Assembly: GCF_007830065.1 (NCBI RefSeq) | Contig: NZ_VLKK01000010.1 | Span: 53,934-117,933, forward strand | Source: Sphingobium wenxiniae | GTDB lineage: Bacteria > Pseudomonadota > Alphaproteobacteria > Sphingomonadales > Sphingomonadaceae | DNA length: 64,000 nt | Direction of reading: 5' to 3' | Part shown: piece after piece, positions 49,134-57,349 of the stretch | How positions within the stretch are numbered: the stretch's first letter is position 1 | How the letters are laid out: every line of letters begins with the position of its first letter | The notes under the pieces: generated by a model | What the model saw: the letters and a program-made list of their open reading frames with translations, nothing else | The model's database searches: none | What the model was told of the DNA's origin: nothing | Made by a program: the position numbers and the translations under genes

Positions 49134-50114
49134 CTACTTCATGTAGCCGTGTTCGCGATAATACCGTTCCGCGCCCGGGTGAAGCGGCGCGCCAAGGCCT
49201 TGCCACATTGCGTAGGGGTCGATCGGATAGGTCATGGCGGCATGTTCCGGCGGATGGTGACGATAACGCGCCTCCAGTTCGGCCCGCTGTTCGACCATGA
49301 TCGAAGTGACCAGATAGGCCTGCTCTTCCGACATGTCCTCGCGGACCAGGATCGCCCAGTTCGACCAGTCGATGCACGCGATGTCTTCCGGAGCCTTGAG
49401 ATAGCCCTTGGGCATGATGCTCGGCACCAGGCCGTATTTGCTGGAAAGCGCCTTCAGCGCGTCTTCCTCGTAGGAAAGGAAACGCATCGGCACCTTTTCG
49501 ACCAATTCACGCCACTGCGGCACCACGATTGCTTCGTTGATGACCGAGTTGGCAAGGCCGTTCGTGACGAATGGCACGCAGATGCGGGGGAAGTCGTGCT
49601 CCAGCCATTCACCGCCCCAGGGCTCGATCTCGATGCCGTGTTCCTCCAGCACCCTGTCGATAGCCCACATCATGATGTTGTCTTCCGTGCGGAAGCCGCT
49701 CGCGAGCTTGAGCGGAAACTTCCGATCGCGGATATCCTTGAACGAAGTGATACCCGTGTCCTCGCGGATCGCGAACACCAGCTTGTCGGTCTGGGGCAGC
49801 CAGCCAAGCGAGCGGATGAAGGGGGCAGGCTCCTTGCCGGCGAAGTAGTTGCTCCCTTCCCGGGCCCACTTCGGGACCACATCGTAAGGCGTGGTGATGG
49901 TCAGATCGACTTCGCCGCTCACAAGCGAGGCGATGTTATCGCCGTAACCCGTACCGGTCTTGATCCAGAAGCTCGATCCCCGTTCGGACTGCCAACGCAG
50001 ATGGGCCATGATCCATCCGGCAATCGCGTGAAAGTTCGCGTTGCCCCAATCGCCCATGATCTTGAAATCGACCCTTGGCCCATGGGTCTTGGGCACTCCT
50101 GCCGGTCCTGTCAT
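49134..50114 (-). CDS. TAXI-type solute-binding-fold protein without signal peptide
   Basis: 326 residues resembling TAXI-family TRAP receptors (FKIMGDWGNANFHAIAGW, IKTGTGYGDNIASLVSGEVD, LTITTPYDVVPKWA). GAGGAG 7 nt before ATG 50114 fixes the start; there is no hydrophobic signal sequence and no membrane TRAP subunit gene nearby. So it is probably cytoplasmic: an effector sensor or an enzyme rather than a receptor. Pht5, encoded at 62228, shows that binding-protein folds are used as decarboxylases in this pathway. Confidence 0.8.
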   Translation of the reverse strand: MTGPAGVPKTHGPRVDFKIMGDWGNANFHAIAGWIMAHLRWQSERGSSFWIKTGTGYGDNIASLVSGEVDLTITTPYDVVPKWAREGSNYFAGKEPAPFIRSLGWLPQTDKLVFAIREDTGITSFKDIRDRKFPLKLASGFRTEDNIMMWAIDRVLEEHGIEIEPWGGEWLEHDFPRICVPFVTNGLANSVINEAIVVPQWRELVEKVPMRFLSYEEDALKALSSKYGLVPSIMPKGYLKAPEDIACIDWSNWAILVREDMSEEQAYLVTSIMVEQRAELEARYRHHPPEHAAMTYPIDPYAMWQGLGAPLHPGAERYYREHGYMK

Positions 50115-50352
50115 CGTCCGCTCCTCTCTTGGTCTGTGTCGATAGTCATAGCCGCCGAATCGGCGGTCGGCACTGACCGCCGATTCCTCGAAGGAATTTC
50201 ACCGTATGTATTTCCGGTGAAAATTGCTAGAGTTCTTTTTGCCAAAGCCAAGCGAGGCCGATGCTCGATCCTGCACGGCATCTAATGCCTTGTATTGCAT
50301 GATTTTTGGACTTCAGAGGTGAACTAGCACCGAAAGCCCGACACGATACGGA

Positions 50353-50841
50353 CTACGCATCGGCAACGCCGGAGACGTTCTCGGCAATCTTCTTCAGCAC
50401 ACCGGACAGAACCCGCAGTTCCTCGGGGCTGATGCCGCGTGTCGCGTGTGCGTTGACGCCCATGGCCTTGGGCAGGAGGACTTCCTTGAGGGCGCGTCCC
50501 TTGCGGGTGAGGTATACGTTGAGCTTGCGGTTGTCGTGCCGGTTGCGCCTTCGCTCGACCAGTCCGCTGGCGATCATGGCCTTGATTGCGGCCAAAGTCG
50601 TCGGCTCCATGGTCCCGACCTTGCGGGACAGCTCGCTCTGGGTCAGCCCGTCTTCAAACCACAGCGCCCGCAGGAAGTACCACATGCCGAGCGACAGCCC
50701 ATGCGGTTCGATCTGGCTTTGCAGATAGCGCTGCATCAGCCGATGGGCATCCCGGATCTGGAAGCCGACGCTGTCCTCCATCGCCAAATCCTGTTCCGGA
50801 TCACCAGCGTCACTATCATCCTCGGTGCCCGGATCGCGCAT
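50353..50841 (-). CDS. MarR-family regulator
   Basis: 162 residues. Winged HTH at about 55-115 (GLTQSELSRKVGTMEPTTLA then MIASGLVERRRNRHDNRKLN). Encoded downstream of the phthalate dioxygenase reductase on the same strand with a 51-nt gap, so it may be co-transcribed and control that divergent promoter. The upstream gap 50115-50352 shows no gene. Confidence 0.92.
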   Translation of the reverse strand: MRDPGTEDDSDAGDPEQDLAMEDSVGFQIRDAHRLMQRYLQSQIEPHGLSLGMWYFLRALWFEDGLTQSELSRKVGTMEPTTLAAIKAMIASGLVERRRNRHDNRKLNVYLTRKGRALKEVLLPKAMGVNAHATRGISPEELRVLSGVLKKIAENVSGVADA

Positions 50842-50892
50842 TGACCTATCCTGCCGCCTTGCTTCGCATGAACTCCTGTGGCCAATGCGGCG

Positions 50893-51864
50893 CTAGAGGT
50901 CCAGCACCAGTTCGCCCTCTCTCGCCCGCGATACGCAGGTCATGATGAAGTCTTTCTTCTCGTCGTCGCGGAGAACCAGATCGCGGTGATCGACCGCGCC
51001 GGAGATCAGCCTCGTCTTGCAAGTGCCGCAGGTGCCGCTCTCGCACGAACTGACCGTCGCGATCCCGTTCTCGCGCATCGCCTCGATGATCGACCGGTCG
51101 GCCGGCACGGTGAAGCGCACATTCGACTTCGCGAGATGGACGTCGAAGGCCACATCGTCGGCCCTCACCACCTCAACTGGCTTGAAATCCTCGAACCGCA
51201 CTTTCCCTTCCGGCCAGTGCCCCGAGACATCGCGGATCTCCTCGATCAGCGTCTTGGGGCCGCAGCAATAGACGCGCTCGCTTCGCGGCTGGACGAACTC
51301 ATCCCAGAAATCGTAGCGCTTCGCGGAATCGCCCCCGGTGAAGTGCGGTTGCAACCGCTCGCCGAACTCCTCCTTCATTTCTTCCAGATAGGGAGCGGTG
51401 TCCGGCGAGCGCGCCAGATAGATGATGCGGTAGTCCGCACCCTGGGCGTCGGCATGCCGGGCCATCGAGTAGATGGGAGTGACCCCGATCCCGGCGGCGA
51501 TGAAGAGATAACGGCTGTCGGCTTCCATCTCGAAATCGTTCTTCGGTTCGGAAACAGTCAGCCGGGCTCCTTCCAGGGCATTCCCGATCATTGACGATGA
51601 TCCGCCGCGCGATGCCGGTTCAAGCTTGATCGCGATGCGATATTCCCTGGGCGCGTCCCCATCGCCGACGAGCGAGTACTGCCGCACGGCGCCCGACGGC
51701 GTCTGGACCGCGATGTGCGCCCCCGGCGTGAACGGAGGCAACAGGCCGCCATCTTCGCGAACCAGGGTGAACTCAACCACCTCCGGCGTCAGATTGCGCC
51801 GCTTGCCGACCTGCAAATTCAATTCGGCGCTGTCCGCGCCAAACATTCCCGAGGGTTCACCCAT
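50893..51864 (-). CDS. Phthalate dioxygenase reductase-like protein
   Basis: Class IA oxygenase reductase transferring electrons from NADH through FMN to a [2Fe-2S] ferredoxin domain. 323 residues; Pht2/OphA1-type reductases are 321-324. N-terminal flavin domain with VRQYSLVGDG, NAD domain with YLFIAAGIGVTPIYSMARHA and VYCCGPKTLIEE, and C-terminal cluster motif CESGTCGTCKTRL plus a final cysteine (FIMTCVSRA). Divergent from the oxygenase. VanB and CbaB have the same architecture, so substrate rests on context. Confidence 0.9.
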   Translation of the reverse strand: MGEPSGMFGADSAELNLQVGKRRNLTPEVVEFTLVREDGGLLPPFTPGAHIAVQTPSGAVRQYSLVGDGDAPREYRIAIKLEPASRGGSSSMIGNALEGARLTVSEPKNDFEMEADSRYLFIAAGIGVTPIYSMARHADAQGADYRIIYLARSPDTAPYLEEMKEEFGERLQPHFTGGDSAKRYDFWDEFVQPRSERVYCCGPKTLIEEIRDVSGHWPEGKVRFEDFKPVEVVRADDVAFDVHLAKSNVRFTVPADRSIIEAMRENGIATVSSCESGTCGTCKTRLISGAVDHRDLVLRDDEKKDFIMTCVSRAREGELVLDL

Positions 51865-51902
51865 CCCGAACGTCCCGACCTGTCATTGGAGAGTCCCAAG
51901 AC

Positions 51903-51983
51903 TTCACTTAGGCTACGAACTATTTTCCGTCAAGCTCTGGACATAGCGATCCAGAATGGACTATGGTTAGGTTCCTAAGTGAA
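51903..51983. promoter_or_regulatory. Divergent promoter with paired inverted operator half-sites
   Basis: TTCACTTAGG at 51903-51912 and its exact complement CCTAAGTGAA at 51974-51983 lie 61 bp apart, bracketing most of the region between the reductase and oxygenase starts. A further CTGGA/TCCAG dyad sits between them at about 51937-51953. Candidate sites for the adjacent MarR or the interrupted TetR. Confidence 0.55.
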
Positions 51984-51995
51984 ATGGAGGGACAT

Positions 51996-53264
51996 ATGCT
52001 CACGCCTGAAGAGAACGATCTGCTGACCCGCGTCGAGGGCGATGCGCCAATGGGCAAACTGATGCGCCAGCACTGGACGCCGGTGTGCCTGCTCGAGGAA
52101 GTCAGGGAACCCGGCGGCGCGCCGTTGCTGGTCGAGGTGCTCGGCGGCAAGTACGTCGCCTTCCGCAGTCCGGACGGCAAGATCGGCCTGCTGGACGAGT
52201 TGTGCCCGCACCGGTTCGCTTCGCTCGTCTATGCCCGCAACGAGGATTGCGGCCTGCGCTGCCTCTACCACGGCTGGGCGTTCGACACTGCGGGAAATAC
52301 CGTTTCGATGCCTTCGGAGCCCGAAGGCAGCCCGCTGATGTCGAAGGTCAAGCAGCCGTCGTACCCGGTCAAGGAGTGGGGCGGGTACCTGTGGGCCTGG
52401 TTCGGCGACAAGAACGCCGTTCCCGAGTTCGATCCGCCGGCCTTCGCCCCGACCGAAGACACCTACGTTGCGATCGCGAAGATCCGCCTCAACTGCAATT
52501 GGGCGCAGATACTCGAGGGGCAGATCGACAGCGCGCACTCGTCGAACCTGCATTCCTCCGACATGGTGCCGGCCCGGGTTGACCGCGCCGCCGCCGATTC
52601 CAAGGGATGGTACCGTCCCACCACCGACAAGGCGCCGCGCCTCGAGGCGGAACGGACATCCTACGGGTTCCACTATGCCGCGCTGCGCCGGCCCGCCAAG
52701 AACGCGACCGAGAACCAGTATGTCCGGCGCACCGAATATGTCGCGCCCTATTATGCCTGCATTCCCCCGAACGCGTCCTACAACGTGACCGCGCTGATCG
52801 TGCCGATCGACGACGAGAACAGCTGGTTCCACTTCATGGCCTGGGGGCCGAACGCGCCCGACACCGAAACCTGGCGCAAGTTCCTGGGCGCGCAGCCAGG
52901 CGTTCACCTCGATCAGGAATGGGTCTCGTTCCGCAATCACGCCAATCGTTACCACCAGGACCGCAAGAAGATGGATCTCGGCGACTTCACCGGTATCGCG
53001 GGCATCCCGCATCAGGATATCGCGATGTGGGTCAGCATGGGACCGATCGCCAATCGCACCGATGATGTGCTGGGCGCTTCGGACGTCGCCATCATCGAGT
53101 TCAGGCGCACGATGGTCGATGCCGCGAAGGCGGTTCAAGGTGGAGAGCCCGCAATCGGCACCGGGTCGGGCAGAATCCCTCAGGCATCCATCGGATCACG
53201 TGAAGGCGTGTTCCCGAAGAGCATCGACTGGAGGGACATCACCGCCGACACGCCGCGCATCTGA
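51996..53264 (+). CDS. Phthalate 4,5-dioxygenase oxygenase component (Rieske)
   Basis: Hydroxylates phthalate to the cis-4,5-dihydrodiol. 422 residues from ATG 51996 (GGAGG upstream); Pht3/OphA2 proteins are about 435-440. Rieske ligands C70, H72, C89, H92 (CPHR ... CLYHGW). Mononuclear iron and bridging residues D178, H181, H186 in QIDSAHSSNLHS. The N-terminus MLTPEENDLLTRVEGDAPMG is typical of the phthalate dioxygenase group. Neighbouring pht4/pht5-like genes favour phthalate; isophthalate or 3-chlorobenzoate dioxygenases are close alternatives. Confidence 0.85.
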   Translation: MLTPEENDLLTRVEGDAPMGKLMRQHWTPVCLLEEVREPGGAPLLVEVLGGKYVAFRSPDGKIGLLDELCPHRFASLVYARNEDCGLRCLYHGWAFDTAGNTVSMPSEPEGSPLMSKVKQPSYPVKEWGGYLWAWFGDKNAVPEFDPPAFAPTEDTYVAIAKIRLNCNWAQILEGQIDSAHSSNLHSSDMVPARVDRAAADSKGWYRPTTDKAPRLEAERTSYGFHYAALRRPAKNATENQYVRRTEYVAPYYACIPPNASYNVTALIVPIDDENSWFHFMAWGPNAPDTETWRKFLGAQPGVHLDQEWVSFRNHANRYHQDRKKMDLGDFTGIAGIPHQDIAMWVSMGPIANRTDDVLGASDVAIIEFRRTMVDAAKAVQGGEPAIGTGSGRIPQASIGSREGVFPKSIDWRDITADTPRI

Positions 53265-53281
53265 CACACTGCCAGAGCATG

Positions 53282-53313
53282 GGACCCTGGGCGCACGGCA
53301 GCGCTCAGGGTCC
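53282..53313 (+). terminator. Hairpin after the oxygenase gene
   Basis: GGACCCTG (53282-53289) pairs with CAGGGTCC (53306-53313), 17 nt after the oxygenase stop. No strong T run. Confidence 0.5.
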
Positions 53314-53386
53314 TATCCTGCCACCATTGATAGGCTGAGACGATTTCTACCGTCGGATCATATAAGTGTTTACATCGGATGCAGGC

Positions 53387-53880
53387 TCAAGAACATTCTA
53401 ACGGTTTCTTGATAGCCCAGGCCCGCATAAAAGTCCCGACGGCGAGCTTCACATCCTCATTGATCATCGCAGGCGTTACGCGTTCAATCACGCCGACAAG
53501 CAGCAACGTGTGACAGCCTGACAGGCACATTCCCGCCAGCAGGCGAGCGGCCGATGCCGGATCCCCCGAACGCAGTGCGCCTCGTTCCATCGCTCCATGC
53601 AAATATTCTTCCAACACCTCTCGCGTGCGCCCGGGTCCAATTTCATAGAAAATCTGCCCCATTGCGGGGAAGCGGTTCGCTTCGCTGACCGCCAGACGGT
53701 GAAGCGCGATCCCCTCCGGACTGGTCAGTTTGCCGAGAAAATGCCCGCAGAATCTCGACAGGGCATCTTCCACCTGATCGTTCGGATTGAGCATCAACAA
53801 GAGTTCGTGCTGGAAATCCCGAATCGCGCGGTCCAGTACCGCGGCGAAAAGCTGCTCCTTGCAGTCGAAATAACTCCATA
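53387..53880 (-). pseudogene. TetR-family regulator lacking its HTH, cut by IS21
   Basis: Residues from SYFDCKEQLFAAVLDRAIRD to the C-terminus remain (about 163 residues). SYFDCKEQLF is the end of the TetR DNA-binding domain, so almost the whole HTH is lost at the IS21 junction (53880/53881). The open frame continues into the IS end but cannot restore DNA binding. It probably once regulated the adjacent dioxygenase. The remaining ligand domain (DUF-type TetR C-terminal) is intact. Confidence 0.88.
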
Positions 53881-53985
53881 TGAGAACGGCGGAGCAATAT
53901 TCGACCACGGTAGCGGCGGGATAGTCCTGCTGCGGGCGGCGTAAAAGTCGTCCACCTTGAAGCCTTTCTGCCGAGTCAGGGAGGT

Positions 53986-55494
53986 GTGGGGATCTACAGC
54001 GTGGAACTTTATCTTCAGGTCCGTCTGGCTTGCGCGGATGGCATGAGCCAACGGGCGGCGGCGAAGCGTTTCAATGTGTCGCGCGAAACGGTACGCAAGA
54101 TGCTGTCGTTTTCATCGCCGCCGGGTTACCGGCGCCAGTCCGTACCGCAGCGCCCGAAGCTGGACGGGTTTGTGGCGATCATTGATGGATGGCTTGAGGG
54201 TGACCGCAGTGTCCCGCGCAAGCAACGCCATACGGCGAAGCGGGTATTCGACCGTTTGCGCACCGAGCATGGTTTCACCGGCGGCTATACGATCATCAAG
54301 GATTACATCCGGGAGCGCGAACAGCGCAGCCGGGAGATGTTCGTGCCGCTGGCGCACCCTGCGGGAGATGCGCAGGCCGATTTCGGGGAAGCGCTGGTGG
54401 AGATCGGCGGGGTGGAGCAGAAGGCCTACTTCTTCGCGCTCGATCTGCCGCACAGTGATGCCTGCTATGTGCGGGCCTATCCGGCGGCGGTGGCGGAGGC
54501 CTGGGTGGACGGACACGTGCATGCCTTCGCGTTTTTCGGCGCGGTACCGCGCTCGATCGTCTATGACAACGATCGCTGCCTTGTGACGAAGATCCTGCCC
54601 GACGGCACGCGGCAGCGTGCCACGCTGTTCAGCGCTTTCCTGTCACATTACGTGATCCGCGACCGCTATGCTCGCCCGGGCAAGGGGAACGAGAAAGGCA
54701 ATGTGGAGGGGCTGGTAGGCTATTGCCGGCGCAACTTCATGGTGCCGATCCCGAAGTTCCCGACCTGGGAGGCGTTCAACCTGTGGCTGGAGGAGCAATG
54801 CCGCAAGCGCCAGCAGGACAAGGTGCGCGGGCAGAGCGAGACGATCGGTGAGCGGCTGCAGCGCGATCTCGCGGCCATGCAGCCTCTGCCCGCTACACCC
54901 TTCGAGGCCTGCGATCAGAAAGGCGGGAGGGTCTCCTCGCAATCCCTGGTGCGCTACAGGACCAACGATTATTCGGTTCCGGTGGCCTGGGGCCATCAGG
55001 AGGTCTGGATCAGGGCCTATGTCGATGAGGTGGTGATCGGCTGCCGCAGCGAAGTCATCGCCCGTCATCCTCGTTGCTATGCCCGCGAGGAGGTTGTCTT
55101 CGACCCGCTCCATTATCTCCCGCTGATCGAGCAGAAGATCAACGCATTCGACCAGGCTGCGCCTTTGCAGGGCTGGGACCTGCCCGAAGCGTTCACGACA
55201 CTGCAGCGGTTGATGGAAGGGCGCATGCACAAACATGGCAGGCGCGAATATGTGCAGGTACTGCGCCTGCTGGAAACGTTCACCCTCGCCGATCTCCAGG
55301 CGGCGGTCGAACAGGCCATCGATCTTGGCGCCATCGGCTTCGATGCCGTCAAGCACCTCGTCCTGTGCCGGATCGAACGCGTACCGCCCAGGCTGGACCT
55401 GGACGTCTATCCCTTCCTGCCACGCACCACGGTCGAGAAGACCTTTGCCAGAGCCTATCTGAGCCTGCTCTCCGACCGGCAGGAGGCCGCATGA
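53986..55494 (+). CDS. istA: IS21-family transposase IstA (element B)
   Basis: 502 residues from GTG 53986 with AGGGAGGT upstream. N-terminal HTH (GMSQRAAAKRFNVSRETVRK), DDE core with AQADFGEALVEIGG, SIVYDNDRCLVTKI and KGNEKGNVEGLVGYCRRN, and C-terminal RYRTNDYSVPVAWGH. Overlaps istB by 4 nt. Confidence 0.95.
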   Translation: MGIYSVELYLQVRLACADGMSQRAAAKRFNVSRETVRKMLSFSSPPGYRRQSVPQRPKLDGFVAIIDGWLEGDRSVPRKQRHTAKRVFDRLRTEHGFTGGYTIIKDYIREREQRSREMFVPLAHPAGDAQADFGEALVEIGGVEQKAYFFALDLPHSDACYVRAYPAAVAEAWVDGHVHAFAFFGAVPRSIVYDNDRCLVTKILPDGTRQRATLFSAFLSHYVIRDRYARPGKGNEKGNVEGLVGYCRRNFMVPIPKFPTWEAFNLWLEEQCRKRQQDKVRGQSETIGERLQRDLAAMQPLPATPFEACDQKGGRVSSQSLVRYRTNDYSVPVAWGHQEVWIRAYVDEVVIGCRSEVIARHPRCYAREEVVFDPLHYLPLIEQKINAFDQAAPLQGWDLPEAFTTLQRLMEGRMHKHGRREYVQVLRLLETFTLADLQAAVEQAIDLGAIGFDAVKHLVLCRIERVPPRLDLDVYPFLPRTTVEKTFARAYLSLLSDRQEAA

Positions 55495-56258
55495 GCGATC
55501 AGGCCCCGGAGATCCTTCTCGCTCACCATCTCAAGGCGCTCAAGCTGCCTACGTGCCTGCGTGAGCATCACAAGCTCGCGCGGCAATGTGCCGCTGAAGG
55601 CGTCGATCATATCCGCTTCCTCGCCCGCCTCGTCGAGATGGAAATGATCGACAGGGAGCGTCGCATGGTCGAGCGGCGCATCAAGGCCGCGCGCTTCCCC
55701 GCCGTCAAAAGCCTCGACAGCTTCGACTTCGCCGCCATCCCCAGGCTCAACAAGATGCAGGTGCTCGAGATGGCGCGCTGCGAGTGGATCGAGCGGCGTG
55801 AGAACGCCATCGCTCTGGGGCCATCAGGCACCGGAAAGACGCACGTAGCGTTGGGGCTCGGACTGGCAGCATGCCAGAAAGGACTGTCGGTGGGCTTCAC
55901 CACCGCGGCAGCGCTGGTCAGCGAAATGATGGAGGCCCGCGACGAGCGCCGTCTTCTGCGCTTCCAGAAGCAGATGGCCGGATACAAGCTGCTCATCATC
56001 GACGAACTGGGCTTTGTGCCGCTCTCCAAGACCGGCGCCGAACTGTTGTTCGAGCTGATCTCCCAGCGTTACGAACGCGGCTCCACCTTCATCACCAGCA
56101 ACCTGCCCTTCGACGAATGGACCGAAACCTTCGGATCTGAGCGTCTCACAGGCGCGCTCCTCGATCGCCTGACCCATCACGTCAGCATCCTCGAGATGAA
56201 CGGCGAAAGCTATCGCCTCGCGCACAGCCGGGCCCGCAAGGCCAAAACCAGACCCTGA
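55491..56258 (+). CDS. istB: IS21-family ATPase IstB (element B)
   Basis: 255 residues from ATG 55491. Walker A GPSGTGKTHVALGLG, Walker B LLIIDELGFVPLSKTGAELL, and the C-terminal DRLTHHVSILEMNGESYRL. Confidence 0.95.
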   Translation: MSDQAPEILLAHHLKALKLPTCLREHHKLARQCAAEGVDHIRFLARLVEMEMIDRERRMVERRIKAARFPAVKSLDSFDFAAIPRLNKMQVLEMARCEWIERRENAIALGPSGTGKTHVALGLGLAACQKGLSVGFTTAAALVSEMMEARDERRLLRFQKQMAGYKLLIIDELGFVPLSKTGAELLFELISQRYERGSTFITSNLPFDEWTETFGSERLTGALLDRLTHHVSILEMNGESYRLAHSRARKAKTRP

Positions 56259-56271
56259 AAATTACACCAAT

Positions 56272-56320
56272 GCCGGGGGGAGTGGCCCTCGGGCTACGCC
56301 CTCACGCCACTCCCCCCGGC
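56272..56320 (+). terminator. Strong hairpin after istB of element B
   Basis: Perfect 15-bp stem (GCCGGGGGGAGTGGC at 56272-56286 with its complement at 56306-56320) around a 19-nt loop that contains TCGGGCTACGCCCTC. The same 15-nt loop motif occurs in the hairpin at 46869-46927, with unrelated stems. Confidence 0.7.
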
Positions 56321-56552
56321 ATGTAACACGATGGCCTGGTTTTACGCCGCCGAATGGCCGACTTTTGCTCCGCCGTTGACAACCGGCGCCGGCGTCATGC
56401 CGCCCTGCCCGGGCCACTGGTGTCGCCAAGCTCGCCACCGGCGGGTCCGGCCTTGATCATGCACCTGCGCGCCTATTGATCGATAGAAGAGCGACATTGT
56501 TTGCTCGGGAGCCAACCCGAAGTCTGCATGCCACGCGCCCCCGCGGGCGGAA

Positions 56553-57155
56553 TCACCCGTTCAACTCCGCCTTCAGAGCCTCGATGACGAGAGACATGAC
56601 GGTTTCGTTGGCGGCCCGGTGCTCCTCAGACGATGAAATCGCCTGGCCGCGAGCAAGCGCCCAAATGGCGCGAATAATGGCCAATGCCCGGTCGCCATCC
56701 ACTCCCCTCTTGACGAGATGGGGTTTCCAGACCTGTTCGACTGCAGTTCGTTCGCGTGATATCAGAGACTTGGCCGCGTCGCCAAACAGGCTATGCCGAC
56801 GAACCGACAGGAATATGTCGAGGAATATCAGAAATTCCTCGGTTGCATAAAAACGGCGGGCACTTTCGGCGATTAGCCCGAACACGTCCGGATTCCCGTC
56901 GGCTTGCGATGCATCGGTCCGAGCCAGCTCAATGATCTGAATGGACAACCGCTCCAGCACGGCAAGGACCAGGTCGTCCTTGGTGGGAAAGTGGTGAAGT
57001 TGTCCGCCGAGCGACACGCCTGCTTCCTTCGCAACGGCGGCCACACGTAGCGAAGCATAACCGCTGTCTGCCAGCAAGCGGGTCGCGGCCTCGAGTATCC
57101 GCTCACGGGTAAGGTCCTTTTGCTCCTTTCTCAGGGCTCTGGCCGGAACAGACAC
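56553..57155 (-). CDS. TetR-family regulator
   Basis: 200 residues from GTG 57155 (GGGAAGG just upstream); the frame is open to 57353. TetR HTH in the first 60 residues (LTRERILEAATRLLADSGYA then LRVAAVAKEAGVSLGGQLHHF). The C-terminal ligand domain ends ETVMSLVIEALKAELNG. Located downstream of mobA on the same strand with a 194-nt gap. Target unknown, mobA is a candidate. Confidence 0.85.
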   Translation of the reverse strand: MSVPARALRKEQKDLTRERILEAATRLLADSGYASLRVAAVAKEAGVSLGGQLHHFPTKDDLVLAVLERLSIQIIELARTDASQADGNPDVFGLIAESARRFYATEEFLIFLDIFLSVRRHSLFGDAAKSLISRERTAVEQVWKPHLVKRGVDGDRALAIIRAIWALARGQAISSSEEHRAANETVMSLVIEALKAELNG

Positions 57156-57349
57156 TCTCACCTTCCCGAAGATTGGAGAAATCCCGCCCAGTTTGCCGGA
57201 CGCGCCGTGCCTCATACGATGGGCTCGATCGATACTATTCATTCCAGCGGTGCTGGCAAAGGCATTATTTCTGGGGAACTGCAGCCAGCGCAGTGGAAAG
57301 GGTGCCCTGTTCCATCTGGACCACCGGAAGGAGCAGGGCGCCAAGCTTT

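Larger units (their letters stand above)
53881..56381 (+). mobile_element. IS21-family element B (complete)
   Basis: About 2501 bp. Left end TGAGAACGGCGGAGCAATA at 53881 and right end (complement) TGTCAACGGCGGAGCAAAA ending at 56381, with an inner GCGGCGTAAAA repeat at both ends. Carries istA and istB of a different subgroup from element A. No target duplication seen; left flank is the tetR stub, right flank unrelated. 56382-56552 holds nothing I recognise. Confidence 0.85.

Noticed and set aside
50893..53264. Vanillate O-demethylase VanAB
   Set aside because: Same architecture, but VanA is shorter (about 350 residues), and linkage to Pht4-like and Pht5-like genes favours a phthalate-type dioxygenase.
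44371..56381. Composite transposon bounded by the two IS21 elements
   Set aside because: Their termini and transposases belong to different subgroups, so they cannot mobilise the intervening DNA as a pair.
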